The notes under the pieces are model-generated. The model had not been told where the DNA came from. It did not search any database and was given only the letters and a program-made list of their open reading frames with translations. From a bacterium (GTDB taxonomy: Bacteria > Pseudomonadota > Alphaproteobacteria > Rs-D84 > CACZYB01), in contig JAILLX010000024.1 in assembly GCA_024692925.1 (NCBI GenBank), positions 1 to 5,385 on the forward strand: a stretch of DNA of 5,385 nt, read 5' to 3'. The position numbers were made by a program, and so were the translations under genes. Below, one piece after another: positions 1 through 5,385 of this stretch (positions are counted from its first letter, which is position 1; each line of letters begins with the position of its first letter).

Positions 1-500
1 TCTTTTTTAGTGTTAAATGTAATATTGATATTGTTAATGAATTCGTTACCAATAATAATACGGCTATTTCGTAATGAAATTTGTTTAAATATTTTTCCAT
101 TCAAAATATTATCAAGATTTTCATAACCAGATGTCTTATACGCACTGGCATAAAAAGTTGCATCGACAATACCAATTTTATTAACTGAAAAATCTTTATC
201 AAAGAAATTTGAAATACCCGTACTTACAAAAATTTTAGATGCATTTATAAACATTCCAGCCTTTGAATTTTCATCTTTTGAATAAAACTGGACCCTGTTA
301 AGAATAAGTGAAGGCTTTGGAAGAATTGCAAAGGATATTTTACCGTTAATCGAAACCTTGAAACCGAAATTTTCCTCCATTTTCTTTTCAAGGTATGATT
401 TTTGACTACTTAAATCAATGAAATTAGGTAAAACGTATAAAGCAAAGAAAAAGCCTAAAACTGCGACTATTACTTTATAATTCTTTTTCAAAAAATCCAT
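1..500 (-). CDS. AsmA-family protein, N-terminal part (runs off left edge)
   Basis: An open frame starts at ATG 500-498 and runs without a stop to base 1, giving 166 residues of an unfinished protein. It begins MDFLKKNYK, followed by one hydrophobic segment at about residues 10-25 (VIVAVLGFFFALYVLP), which fits an inner-membrane anchor with the rest in the periplasm. Residues 36-70 carry the pattern I associate with the AsmA N-terminus: an amphipathic YLEKKMEENFG, then FKVSINGKISFAILPKPSL leading to a short beta-strand run. The remainder is alternating beta-like sequence (for example ISLRNSRIIIGN), as expected for the repeating-beta-groove AsmA/TamB-like superfamily, whose members are linked to lipid transport or outer-membrane biogenesis. 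AsmA proteins are usually 500-1000 residues or more, so most of the gene lies outside the window. The start is supported by GAGGGG at 505-510, four bases upstream. It is divergent from uvrB. The family call rests on the N-terminal pattern only; the specific member cannot be told. Confidence 0.75.
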   Translation of the reverse strand, partial: MDFLKKNYKVIVAVLGFFFALYVLPNFIDLSSQKSYLEKKMEENFGFKVSINGKISFAILPKPSLILNRVQFYSKDENSKAGMFINASKIFVSTGISNFFDKDFSVNKIGIVDATFYASAYKTSGYENLDNILNGKIFKQISLRNSRIIIGNEFINNINITFNTKK

Positions 501-519
501 ATTTCCCCTCTTTTACAAT

Positions 520-537
520 AATACCATAATAGGTATT
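520..537. repeat. Inverted repeat AATACC-N6-GGTATT, operator candidate
   Basis: A perfect 6-bp inverted repeat with a 6-base spacer (ATAATA) lies between the divergent asmA-like and uvrB genes. It has no T-tract and is too weak to be a terminator, so a dimeric regulator site is the natural reading. On the minus strand the spacer reads TATTAT, so the two half-sites bracket the candidate -10 of the asmA-like gene. It lies nine bases before the TTGACA used by the uvrB promoter candidate. It does not match the GAAC-N7-GAAC or GTTC-N7-GTTC LexA box of alphaproteobacteria, and I see no such box in 501-623. In AT-rich DNA a short repeat like this can arise by chance. Confidence 0.3.
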
Positions 538-552
538 TATTTTCTTTGACAA
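526..552 (-). promoter_or_regulatory. Weak promoter candidate for the asmA-like gene
   Basis: Read on the minus strand, TTGTCA (552-547) and TATTAT (531-526) are separated by 15 bases, shorter than the preferred 16-18. The position suits the gene starting at 500. The -35 shares bases with the TTGACA of the divergent uvrB promoter candidate, so the two promoters would compete. Confidence is low because of the spacing. Confidence 0.3.
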
Positions 553-575
553 TCCCCTTATAATGTATATATTAT
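546..575 (+). promoter_or_regulatory. Promoter candidate for uvrB
   Basis: A consensus -35 TTGACA (546-551) is followed after 18 bases by TATTAT (570-575), or after 16 bases by TATATT (568-573). Transcription would begin near 580-583, about 40 bases before the ATG. A perfect TATAAT also occurs at 559-564, but it is only 7 bases from TTGACA and would have to use a poor -35 (TTTATT at 536-541). The region is a promoter with fair likelihood; which -10 is used is not settled. Confidence 0.55.
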
Positions 576-623
576 ATTTATACTTTTATTAAGACAAGAA
601 AAAAATAAATTTTGGTGAAATGT

Positions 624-2666
624 ATGCTAAAAAATCCAATATTATCTTCTTTGTATAATAAAATCCCAGCGGGAGAGCCGGCTGGATTTAAAATGGTGTC
701 CGAATTTACCCCAAGCGGGGATCAACCAACCGCAATAAAGGAACTTGTTCAAGGAATAAAAGAAGGTAAAAGAGATCAGGTATTACTTGGTATTACTGGA
801 AGTGGTAAAACATTTACCATGGCAAATGTTATACAACAATGTCAGGTACCGGCACTTATTATGGCACCAAATAAGATATTGGCAGCACAACTTTATCAGG
901 AAATGTTAGAACTTTTTCCAAATAATCATGTTGAATATTTTGTTTCATATTATGACTATTATCAACCAGAAGCATATATTCCAAAAACCGATACATATAT
1001 TGAAAAAGATAGTGCTATAAATGAACAGATAGATAGACTTAGACATTCAGCAACACGTTCATTATTGGAATTTCGAGATGTAATAATTGTGGCATCTGTT
1101 TCTTGTATTTATGGTTTGGGTTCGCCAGAATCTTACTCTTCGATGAGTTTAACATTGGAGGAAGGACAAACTATTCCATTGGAAGATGTGACAAAGGCTT
1201 TAACTGAAATGCAATATGAAAGAAATGATATTGCACTTGACAGAGGGACTTTTCGTCTTCGTGGGGATACATTAGAAGTTTTTCCTGTGCATTTAGAAGA
1301 CAAAGCATGGAGGTATTCTTTCTTTGGTGATGAAATCGAAACTATTGCTGAATTTGATACATTGACAGGAAAGCGAACTTTATCGCTTAAATCAACGACA
1401 ATTTATCCATCAAGCCATTATGTGACACCTGGACCTGCACTTTCCAATGCGATTACAGGAATAAAGGAAGAATTGCAACAAAGACTTCAATATTTCACTG
1501 AGCATCAACAATTTGTTGAAGAGCAAAGATTAAGGGAAAAAACTAATTTCGATATTGAAATGTTGGAAAGTACTGGATATTGCAAAAGTATTGAAAATTA
1601 TTCAAGGTATTTGACTGGACGCCCAGCGGGAGCTCCACCACCTACTTTATTCGAATATCTTCCGGATGATGCAATAGTGTTTATCGATGAATCCCATGTT
1701 TCCGTTCCACAAATTGGTGGAATGTATAACGGAGATAGAGCAAGAAAAACTACACTTTCACAATATGGATTCCGTCTTCCATCATGTTTGGACAACAGAC
1801 CATTAAAATTTGAGGAATGGAATAATTTCAGGGGAAGGACTGTTTATATTTCGGCAACACCTGGGGATTGGGAATTGGCTCAAACTGGTGGTAAATTTAC
1901 CGAACAACTTATCAGGCCAACCGGACTTTTGGATCCAGAAGTAGAAGTGCGCCCTTTGGAAAATCAGGTTGATGATTTAATGCACGAATGTAGAAAAGTT
2001 GCACTTTCCGGTGGAAGAGTTCTTTGCACTACCCTTACAAAAAAAATGGCTGAACAACTTACCGATTATTTGGCAGAATACGGGATAAAGGTTCGCTATC
2101 TTCATTCAGATATTGATACATTGGAAAGAATTGAAATAATCAAAGATTTGCGTATGGGAGTTTTTGATGTTTTGGTTGGAATTAACCTTCTTCGTGAAGG
2201 ACTTGATATTCCAGAATGTAAATTGGTTGCAATTTTGGATGCGGATAAGGAAGGATTCCTTAGATCTGAACGCTCGCTTATTCAAACAATTGGTCGTGCA
2301 GCACGAAATGCCGAAGGCAGAGTTATACTTTATGCAGATCATATAACTAAATCTATGAAATATGCAATAGATGAAACAAACAGACGCCGTCAAAAACAAA
2401 TTGCATATAATACTGAACATGGCATAACTCCAAAAACTGTTAGCAAAAAAATTGCTGGTAATATTGCGGATATGGACTATGTAAATATTGAAAAAAATCC
2501 TATTACTAAAAAGAAACACTTTAGAAGTAAAGAAGATATTCAAAAAGCAATCAAAACAAAGGAAAAAGAAATGCTTAAATTGGCAAATAACCTTGAATTT
2601 GAAAAAGCAACTGTACTTCGTGATGAAATAAAAGAGATGGAAAAAGTTTTACTTGAACTAGAGTAA
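624..2666 (+). CDS. uvrB: UvrABC system protein B (excinuclease subunit B)
   Basis: UvrB is the damage-verifying, DNA-dependent ATPase of nucleotide excision repair. It is loaded by UvrA and then recruits UvrC for dual incision. With the ATG at 624 the protein is 680 residues, normal for the family. Visible landmarks are the Walker A GITGSGKT (56-63), the damage-probing beta-hairpin segment [12 protein letters not shown] (109-120), the Walker B-type DESH (355-358), ISATPG (409-414), [23 protein letters not shown], helicase motif [11 protein letters not shown] (554-562), and a C-terminal UVR domain (about 640-677, with [13 protein letters not shown]) that contacts UvrC. All motifs are intact. 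In-frame TTG (612) and GTG (615) precede ATG 624; I prefer the ATG because GGTGA at 614-618 then sits as a weak Shine-Dalgarno sequence. The stretch before SGDQPTAI is longer than in E. coli UvrB, so an internal ATG at 693 is a less likely alternative. uvrA and uvrC are not in the window. No LexA box is visible upstream. Confidence 0.98.
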   Translation: MLKNPILSSLYNKIPAGEPAGFKMVSEFTPSGDQPTAIKELVQGIKEGKRDQVLLGITGSGKTFTMANVIQQCQVPALIMAPNKILAAQLYQEMLELFPNNHVEYFVSYYDYYQPEAYIPKTDTYIEKDSAINEQIDRLRHSATRSLLEFRDVIIVASVSCIYGLGSPESYSSMSLTLEEGQTIPLEDVTKALTEMQYERNDIALDRGTFRLRGDTLEVFPVHLEDKAWRYSFFGDEIETIAEFDTLTGKRTLSLKSTTIYPSSHYVTPGPALSNAITGIKEELQQRLQYFTEHQQFVEEQRLREKTNFDIEMLESTGYCKSIENYSRYLTGRPAGAPPPTLFEYLPDDAIVFIDESHVSVPQIGGMYNGDRARKTTLSQYGFRLPSCLDNRPLKFEEWNNFRGRTVYISATPGDWELAQTGGKFTEQLIRPTGLLDPEVEVRPLENQVDDLMHECRKVALSGGRVLCTTLTKKMAEQLTDYLAEYGIKVRYLHSDIDTLERIEIIKDLRMGVFDVLVGINLLREGLDIPECKLVAILDADKEGFLRSERSLIQTIGRAARNAEGRVILYADHITKSMKYAIDETNRRRQKQIAYNTEHGITPKTVSKKIAGNIADMDYVNIEKNPITKKKHFRSKEDIQKAIKTKEKEMLKLANNLEFEKATVLRDEIKEMEKVLLELE

Positions 2667-2681
2667 AAAATTTGGTATTAT
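2653..2681 (+). promoter_or_regulatory. Promoter candidate for the WG-repeat gene
   Basis: TTGAAC (2653-2658) and TATTAT (2676-2681) are separated by exactly 17 bases. The -35 lies within the last codons of uvrB and the -10 just after its stop. Transcription would start near 2688, about 30 bases before the ATG at 2718. There is no hairpin between the two genes, so read-through from uvrB is also possible. Confidence 0.55.
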
Positions 2682-2717
2682 ATATTTGTTATTAATTTTG
2701 TAATAGAGGGGATTATC

Positions 2718-3272
2718 ATGAGAAAGACTTTGTTTGCTTTTGGACTATTGGCTTTGGCTGTGGTTGCTTTTGTTTTTATTAGAAACTCAAAAAAAGAATT
2801 TGTTTCATTTAATGATGTTGCATCAATTGATTATAATGAATATGGTCACAATCAAAATGTCAAAAATGAATTTGTCAGAATTGTAAGAGATAATAAATGG
2901 GGTATTGCAAAAAAAAGAAATGGCGAAGTAATACTTCCTGTTGAATATGACTATGTCGATAATTTTTATGAAGGATATGCTATTGTAAAAAAGGATGGAT
3001 ATTACGGTGCCGTTGATGAAAAATTTAATATAGTTATCGAACCAAAGTGGAAATATATGAAACCATTCCATTTGGGATATTCGGTTATTGCTGGAAATAA
3101 TGATAAAGCTGGTGTAATAGATGTAAATGGAAAGATTGTTATTGCTCCTTTGTACTATGATTACATTTCATCGTTTGATGATAATTTCGTTGCCAGAGCG
3201 GAAAATTTCAAAGACAAGAAAACTGTTGCTATTGATTTAAAAGGCAATGTTGTAAAAGATTTTTCAAAGTAA
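2718..3272 (+). CDS. Membrane-anchored WG-repeat protein
   Basis: The protein has 184 residues. Residues 5-21 form a strongly hydrophobic helix after a basic MRK start and before RNSKK. No clear signal-peptidase site follows, so it is probably an uncleaved anchor with the rest outside the cytoplasm. The body consists of about four degenerate repeats of some 30-35 residues, beginning near 52, 87, 121 and 157. The repeat pattern is F/YxxVxxxxKxGIxDxxGxVVIxPxYDYIxxF; the clearest copies are NKWGIAKKRNGEVILPVEYD (59-78) and KAGVIDVNGKIVIAPLYYD (130-148). This is the WG-repeat (KWG Leptospira repeat) type, a beta-rich fold of unclear, probably binding or scaffolding, function. In copies two to four the signature Trp-Gly has become YYG, KAG and KTV. 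The start is supported by GAGGGG at 2706-2711, six bases upstream. The gene is flanked by its own promoter candidate and a terminator, so it is likely monocistronic. The cellular role is unknown. Confidence 0.85.
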   Translation: MRKTLFAFGLLALAVVAFVFIRNSKKEFVSFNDVASIDYNEYGHNQNVKNEFVRIVRDNKWGIAKKRNGEVILPVEYDYVDNFYEGYAIVKKDGYYGAVDEKFNIVIEPKWKYMKPFHLGYSVIAGNNDKAGVIDVNGKIVIAPLYYDYISSFDDNFVARAENFKDKKTVAIDLKGNVVKDFSK

Positions 3273-3290
3273 GTAATATTTATTTTAGTT

Positions 3291-3316
3291 AAAGGCCCTT
3301 TTATAGGGCTTTTTTT
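3291..3316 (+). terminator. Intrinsic terminator after the WG-repeat gene
   Basis: GCCCT (3295-3299) pairs with AGGGC (3305-3309) around a five-base loop, TTTAT. Flanking A-rich and T-rich arms can extend the stem past one bulged G, and seven Ts (3310-3316) follow. It lies 18 bases after the stop codon and would end plus-strand transcription of the WG-repeat gene. Confidence 0.85.
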
Positions 3317-3320
3317 ATAC

Positions 3321-3348
3321 TGGAAATAATATTTTTTTATGCTATAAT
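3321..3348 (+). promoter_or_regulatory. Extended -10 promoter for the lipoprotein gene
   Basis: A perfect TATAAT (3343-3348) is preceded by TGC, forming an extended -10 element. The -35 is poor: TGGAAA (3321-3326) at 16 bases. Transcription would start near 3355, leaving a very short leader of about 14 bases before ATG 3369. That is just enough for the GGAGAG ribosome site at 3356-3361. Confidence 0.6.
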
Positions 3349-3355
3349 TATTTTT

Positions 3356-3361
3356 GGAGAG
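3356..3361 (+). promoter_or_regulatory. Ribosome binding site that fixes the lipoprotein start
   Basis: GGAGAG ends seven bases before ATG 3369. An in-frame TTG at 3354 would give five extra residues, but it lies at or before this site and at the predicted transcription start. The ATG is therefore the better start and leaves a standard lipoprotein signal peptide. Confidence 0.7.
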
Positions 3362-3368
3362 AGAGATT

Positions 3369-3758
3369 ATGACTAATAAATATTTAAAATATACATCTAT
3401 TGCATTTATACTTTCTGGATGTTTAAGTTTTCCTATTCCTGGAAATATTGATGATGCTCAAGTATTTCATTGGGAAAATGAATATGTCGTAATGGCAAAA
3501 TTTATTGAAGATCATAAGGCTTGTCTTGGGGTTAAGGGTGTACAACCAAAATCCCAAATATCGAACCTTTTCAATAATATGAAGCCAAAAACTGTGCCAC
3601 AGTGGGATAGTCTTTGGGCTACATTTGAATCACATGATTATCGTGAAGTTGGTCAAAGAATTGCATTTTCTATTCCATCGGATGGTGGTAATTCTAATGC
3701 AAATAATTATAAAAAATGTATGCAAAATCTTGGATACAGATTAACTTATAAAAGATAA
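3369..3758 (+). CDS. Small predicted lipoprotein of unknown function
   Basis: The protein has 129 residues. It begins MTNKYLKYT, followed by a short hydrophobic stretch (SIAFIL) and the lipobox LSGC at 15-18, so Cys18 should be lipidated and the signal peptide cut by signal peptidase II. The residue after Cys18 is Leu rather than Asp. If the E. coli Lol sorting rule holds, this predicts outer-membrane placement. The mature part has exactly two other cysteines: Cys52 in HKACLG and Cys117 in YKKCMQNLGY. They could form one disulfide in the periplasm. The ending YxxCMxxxGY resembles the close of many small, uncharacterised proteobacterial lipoproteins, but I cannot name a family. A Trp-rich centre (W79, W83) follows a stretch with several Lys/Asn. 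The gene has its own promoter and shares a bidirectional terminator with the convergent gene to its right, so it is probably transcribed alone. Confidence 0.85.
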   Translation: MTNKYLKYTSIAFILSGCLSFPIPGNIDDAQVFHWENEYVVMAKFIEDHKACLGVKGVQPKSQISNLFNNMKPKTVPQWDSLWATFESHDYREVGQRIAFSIPSDGGNSNANNYKKCMQNLGYRLTYKR

Positions 3759-3774
3759 AATATTTTCATAAAAT

Positions 3775-3803
3775 AAAAAAAGCCTCTTTAAATGAGGCTT
3801 TTA
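3775..3803. terminator. Bidirectional intrinsic terminator between convergent genes
   Basis: AAAAGCCTC (3778-3786) and GAGGCTTTT (3794-3802) form a perfect 9-bp stem around a seven-base loop. On the plus strand the stem runs into TTTTATTTTT, ending the lipoprotein transcript. On the minus strand it runs into seven Ts (3781-3775), ending transcription of the polyserine-protein gene. It lies 16-20 bases from both stop codons. Confidence 0.92.
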
Positions 3804-3822
3804 TTTTTAGTATTTTCAATGA

Positions 3823-5148
3823 TTACCAACCAAAGAATTTTTTAACAGATTTAATTCCAATTTTAACCGCACTAATAGTGTTAGATACCAAACCTGTCAC
3901 ACGATGAATTGGATTTGGATCAAGAAGACGTCCCAACTCACCCCTTGCAAGTTTTGCAACATCCTGTGCAATAGAGGTTTCCTTTTTAGTTTCTTCACTT
4001 ACCTTTGCAAATTGGAATGGATCGTGACAATCATTAATATCTGCATCAAACAAATTGAAACATTGTGCCTTATAAAGATTATAACGATCTGCCTCACTTA
4101 AAGTTTTATTTTCATGAGCAACAGCCTTTTTACAAATATTGTATGCCGACTTTTGACATTGTTCCTTTAAGTTTTTAAGACCTTCTGTTTCCTTATCTTT
4201 TAACTCCAACAAGGTAAGTTCTTTTTCAGATTCCGTTTTAAGGTTATATGCATCGATTACACCTTCTAATTCAGAACGAATTCCTGTAATATATTTTACA
4301 GTTTCAGCCTTTGCTTTTGTTAAATTATTTTTTAAGAAAGTTTCATATTCATTACAACTTTGTTTTTTCGTAGGAGTTTGTTCCAACCATTTATCAGACC
4401 ATTTTTCGACAAGAGTTTCCCTCATCTTTGGGCAACCTGATAAATTTTTATTTTGTGCAGGATCTGTACAATATGCAATATTTTCTTGCCATAAACGTCT
4501 TGGTTGTACGGAAAGAATTACATAAGAAACATCCCACATATTTGGATCAACTTGGTTTGATGTTTTTTTATCGGTTTTTGCCAAAGATAAAACATCCTTA
4601 TGAATTTGAGGAGCAATAATTTTTTTATTTATAGCCTCTGTTGCGTTTTCCTTTAAGTACATATAATAATATATAGAATTTCTTCTTATTCTTTCAATTC
4701 GACTTGAAGAATCATTTAATTCAAAACCATAGTTATATTTTGAATACAGTGCCTTTACATCATCAGAATAAATACATTTAAAAACAGGTGTTTTCATACC
4801 AGAATAAAACTCTGAAATTAAATCCTCGTAATCAGTATATAACGCCTCGTTTGCCATAAGAGATTCTTGAGTTTTTTCATTCATACACTCATAGAAAATT
4901 TGTTCACAAGCATTTACATCCTTTTCTTCTGTTGTCGAAGAAGAAGATGATGATGATGAACTTGATGATGTTGAGCCGGATTGTACCGAAGCCGTAGATG
5001 CGGCACGTCTTCTTACTGCACCAGTTGTGCCAGCACGTTTTGAAGTCGATGCACGAACACTTTTTTTACTTCCACGACCTGCGTTAACAACAGTTGTTTC
5101 CGTAAGAATAAGTGATGCAAATAATGCAATGTATATACTTTTTCTCAT
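3823..5148 (-). CDS. Exported Cys-containing protein with basic, polyserine N-terminal linker; unknown function
   Basis: I take the ATG at 5148-5146, giving 441 residues. It begins with a Sec signal peptide: MRKS, a hydrophobic stretch IYIALFASLIL, and likely cleavage after VNA at residue 23. Residues 24-56 are basic and rich in Ser, Thr, Ala and Arg (GRGSKKS, AVRRRAA). They are followed by 11 consecutive serines (61-71, bases 4936-4968). The rest is mostly helical-looking and charged, with ten cysteines (81, 88, 125, 227, 239, 265, 331, 339, 363, 374), an even number that suits periplasmic disulfides. Residues 276-330 look like a coiled coil. The C-terminus (about 417-441, ending KSVKKFFGW) is a possible amphipathic basic helix. 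AGGGA at 5161-5157 lies eight bases upstream of the ATG. A longer frame opens at 5229, but it lies inside the fabI terminator and upstream of this gene's promoter. I do not recognise the family. The CEQIFYECM start of the folded part suggests a lineage-specific envelope protein. It has its own promoter and terminator. Confidence 0.85.
   Translation of the reverse strand: MRKSIYIALFASLILTETTVVNAGRGSKKSVRASTSKRAGTTGAVRRRAASTASVQSGSTSSSSSSSSSSSTTEEKDVNACEQIFYECMNEKTQESLMANEALYTDYEDLISEFYSGMKTPVFKCIYSDDVKALYSKYNYGFELNDSSSRIERIRRNSIYYYMYLKENATEAINKKIIAPQIHKDVLSLAKTDKKTSNQVDPNMWDVSYVILSVQPRRLWQENIAYCTDPAQNKNLSGCPKMRETLVEKWSDKWLEQTPTKKQSCNEYETFLKNNLTKAKAETVKYITGIRSELEGVIDAYNLKTESEKELTLLELKDKETEGLKNLKEQCQKSAYNICKKAVAHENKTLSEADRYNLYKAQCFNLFDADINDCHDPFQFAKVSEETKKETSIAQDVAKLARGELGRLLDPNPIHRVTGLVSNTISAVKIGIKSVKKFFGW
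4936..4968 (-). repeat. Trinucleotide-rich tract coding for 11 serines
   Basis: Read on the minus strand, the tract is TCA-TCA-AGT, then four TCA and three TCT codons, then TCG. It is a short imperfect microsatellite. Changes by whole codons would keep the frame, so serine-run length could vary between strains without destroying the protein. It joins the basic secreted N-terminal segment to the Cys-containing region and probably acts as a flexible linker. Confidence 0.8.
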
Positions 5149-5182
5149 TTTCCTTTTCCCTAAATAATATGTATATGTTTTG

Positions 5183-5211
5183 ATTATACTATAAAAAATA
5201 AGTATTAGCAA
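5183..5211 (-). promoter_or_regulatory. Promoter for the polyserine-protein gene
   Basis: On the minus strand, TTGCTA (5211-5206) and a perfect TATAAT (5188-5183) are separated by 17 bases. Transcription would begin near 5176, about 28 bases before ATG 5148. The -35 lies immediately downstream of the T-tract of the fabI terminator, so this gene is transcribed separately from fabI. This is also why the upstream ATG at 5229 cannot be used from this promoter. Confidence 0.75.
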
Positions 5212-5212
5212 T

Positions 5213-5239
5213 AAAAAAAACTCCCACATATGTGAGAGT
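5213..5239 (-). terminator. Intrinsic terminator of fabI
   Basis: On the minus strand, ACTCTCAC (5239-5232) pairs with GTGGGAGT (5227-5220) around ATAT, an 8-bp stem with one G-U pair, followed by eight Ts (5220-5213, one shared with the stem end). It starts 22 bases after the fabI stop codon. On the plus strand it is followed by only four Ts, so it acts mainly on the minus strand. Confidence 0.88.
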
Positions 5240-5261
5240 TTTAAATAGATGAAAAATAAAC

Positions 5262-5385
5262 TTAATCTTTTTTATCAAGTCTGTCTGCAAATTGAGTTAA
5301 AAGTTCACCTGATTCACGGATGTGATCAAGGTTTACCATTCCTTGTGCATGATAACCGCAATCACAGTGTAAGACTTCACCAGTC
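5262..5385 (-). CDS. fabI: Enoyl-[acyl-carrier-protein] reductase [NADH], C-terminal end (runs off right edge)
   Basis: The last 40 codons and TAA stop of a minus-strand gene are present. The sequence begins TGEVLHCDCGYHAQGM and ends ADRLDKKD. The pattern TGE-V/I-x-x-VD-x-GY/F-x-x-x-x-M is the C-terminal signature of FabI, the SDR-fold enzyme that reduces trans-2-enoyl-ACP in the last step of each fatty-acid elongation cycle. A typical form has Val-Asp where this one has Cys-Asp, so the match is to the pattern rather than exact. About 24 residues follow the GM, a longer tail than in E. coli FabI. The catalytic Tyr/Lys and the nucleotide-binding site are outside the window. Another SDR-family reductase is the main alternative. 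Confidence 0.82.
   Translation of the reverse strand, partial: TGEVLHCDCGYHAQGMVNLDHIRESGELLTQFADRLDKKD

Noticed and set aside
546..564. TTGACA (546-551) and perfect TATAAT (559-564) as one strong uvrB promoter
   Set aside because: Only 7 bases separate them; a sigma-70 type promoter needs about 16-18, so they cannot work together.
501..623. LexA (SOS) box or small RNA in the uvrB upstream region
   Set aside because: No GAAC or GTTC half-sites are present, and there is no stable hairpin followed by a T-tract.
1598..1795. Minus-strand open frame inside uvrB
   Set aside because: It is the shadow of the conserved UvrB helicase region, which explains the sequence on the plus strand. No ribosome site or family match was seen.
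2106..2543. Minus-strand 145-codon open frame inside uvrB
   Set aside because: It overlaps conserved UvrB motifs on the other strand. Its Phe/Ile/Asn-rich composition is what the complement of AT-rich coding DNA gives.
3823..3840. C-terminal FFGW as an outer-membrane beta-barrel signal
   Set aside because: The preceding sequence is helical and charged, not alternating beta-strand, so the terminal aromatic is not enough for a barrel call.
3904..4101. Plus-strand open frames (also 4428-4619) opposite the polyserine-protein gene
   Set aside because: Both lie within the long minus-strand coding region, lack convincing ribosome sites and resemble no protein family.

Overview
The window is AT-rich chromosomal DNA from a Gram-negative bacterium, most likely a low-GC alphaproteobacterium. 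Three things support this. The left-hand gene looks like an AsmA-family protein, which is typical of double-membrane bacteria. A lipoprotein and an exported Cys-containing protein are present. UvrB has an N-terminal extension leading into [17 protein letters not shown], a form I associate with alphaproteobacteria, and the FabI tail reads TGEVLHCDCGYHAQGM. The phylum call is inference. TGG encodes Trp, all visible stops are TAA, and nothing suggests a variant genetic code.

Layout, left to right. Bases 1-500 (minus strand) hold the 5' part of an AsmA-like gene that runs off the left edge. A 123-base divergent intergenic region (501-623) carries promoter-like elements for both directions and an 18-bp inverted repeat. 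uvrB (624-2666, plus) is complete and intact. It is followed by a membrane-anchored WG-repeat protein (2718-3272) with its own promoter candidate overlapping the end of uvrB and a hairpin terminator after it. Next is a small predicted lipoprotein (3369-3758) with an extended -10 promoter. A near-perfect bidirectional terminator (3775-3803) separates it from a convergent gene (3823-5148, minus) for a 441-residue exported protein with a basic Ser/Thr-rich N-terminus, an 11-serine run and ten cysteines. That gene has a good promoter directly downstream of the terminator of fabI, whose last 40 codons (5262-5385, minus) enter from the right edge.

Two genes are clear housekeeping genes: uvrB (nucleotide excision repair) and fabI (fatty-acid elongation). 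The other four are predicted envelope proteins: one AsmA-like inner-membrane-anchored protein and three poorly characterised exported proteins. Each gene appears to be its own transcription unit, with separate promoters or terminators, so I see no operon that would tie them into a pathway. I see no mobile element, CRISPR array, tRNA or rRNA, and no stretch over 300 bases without a gene. I found no convincing new multi-gene system. The best leads are the polyserine exported protein and the inverted repeat between asmA and uvrB.
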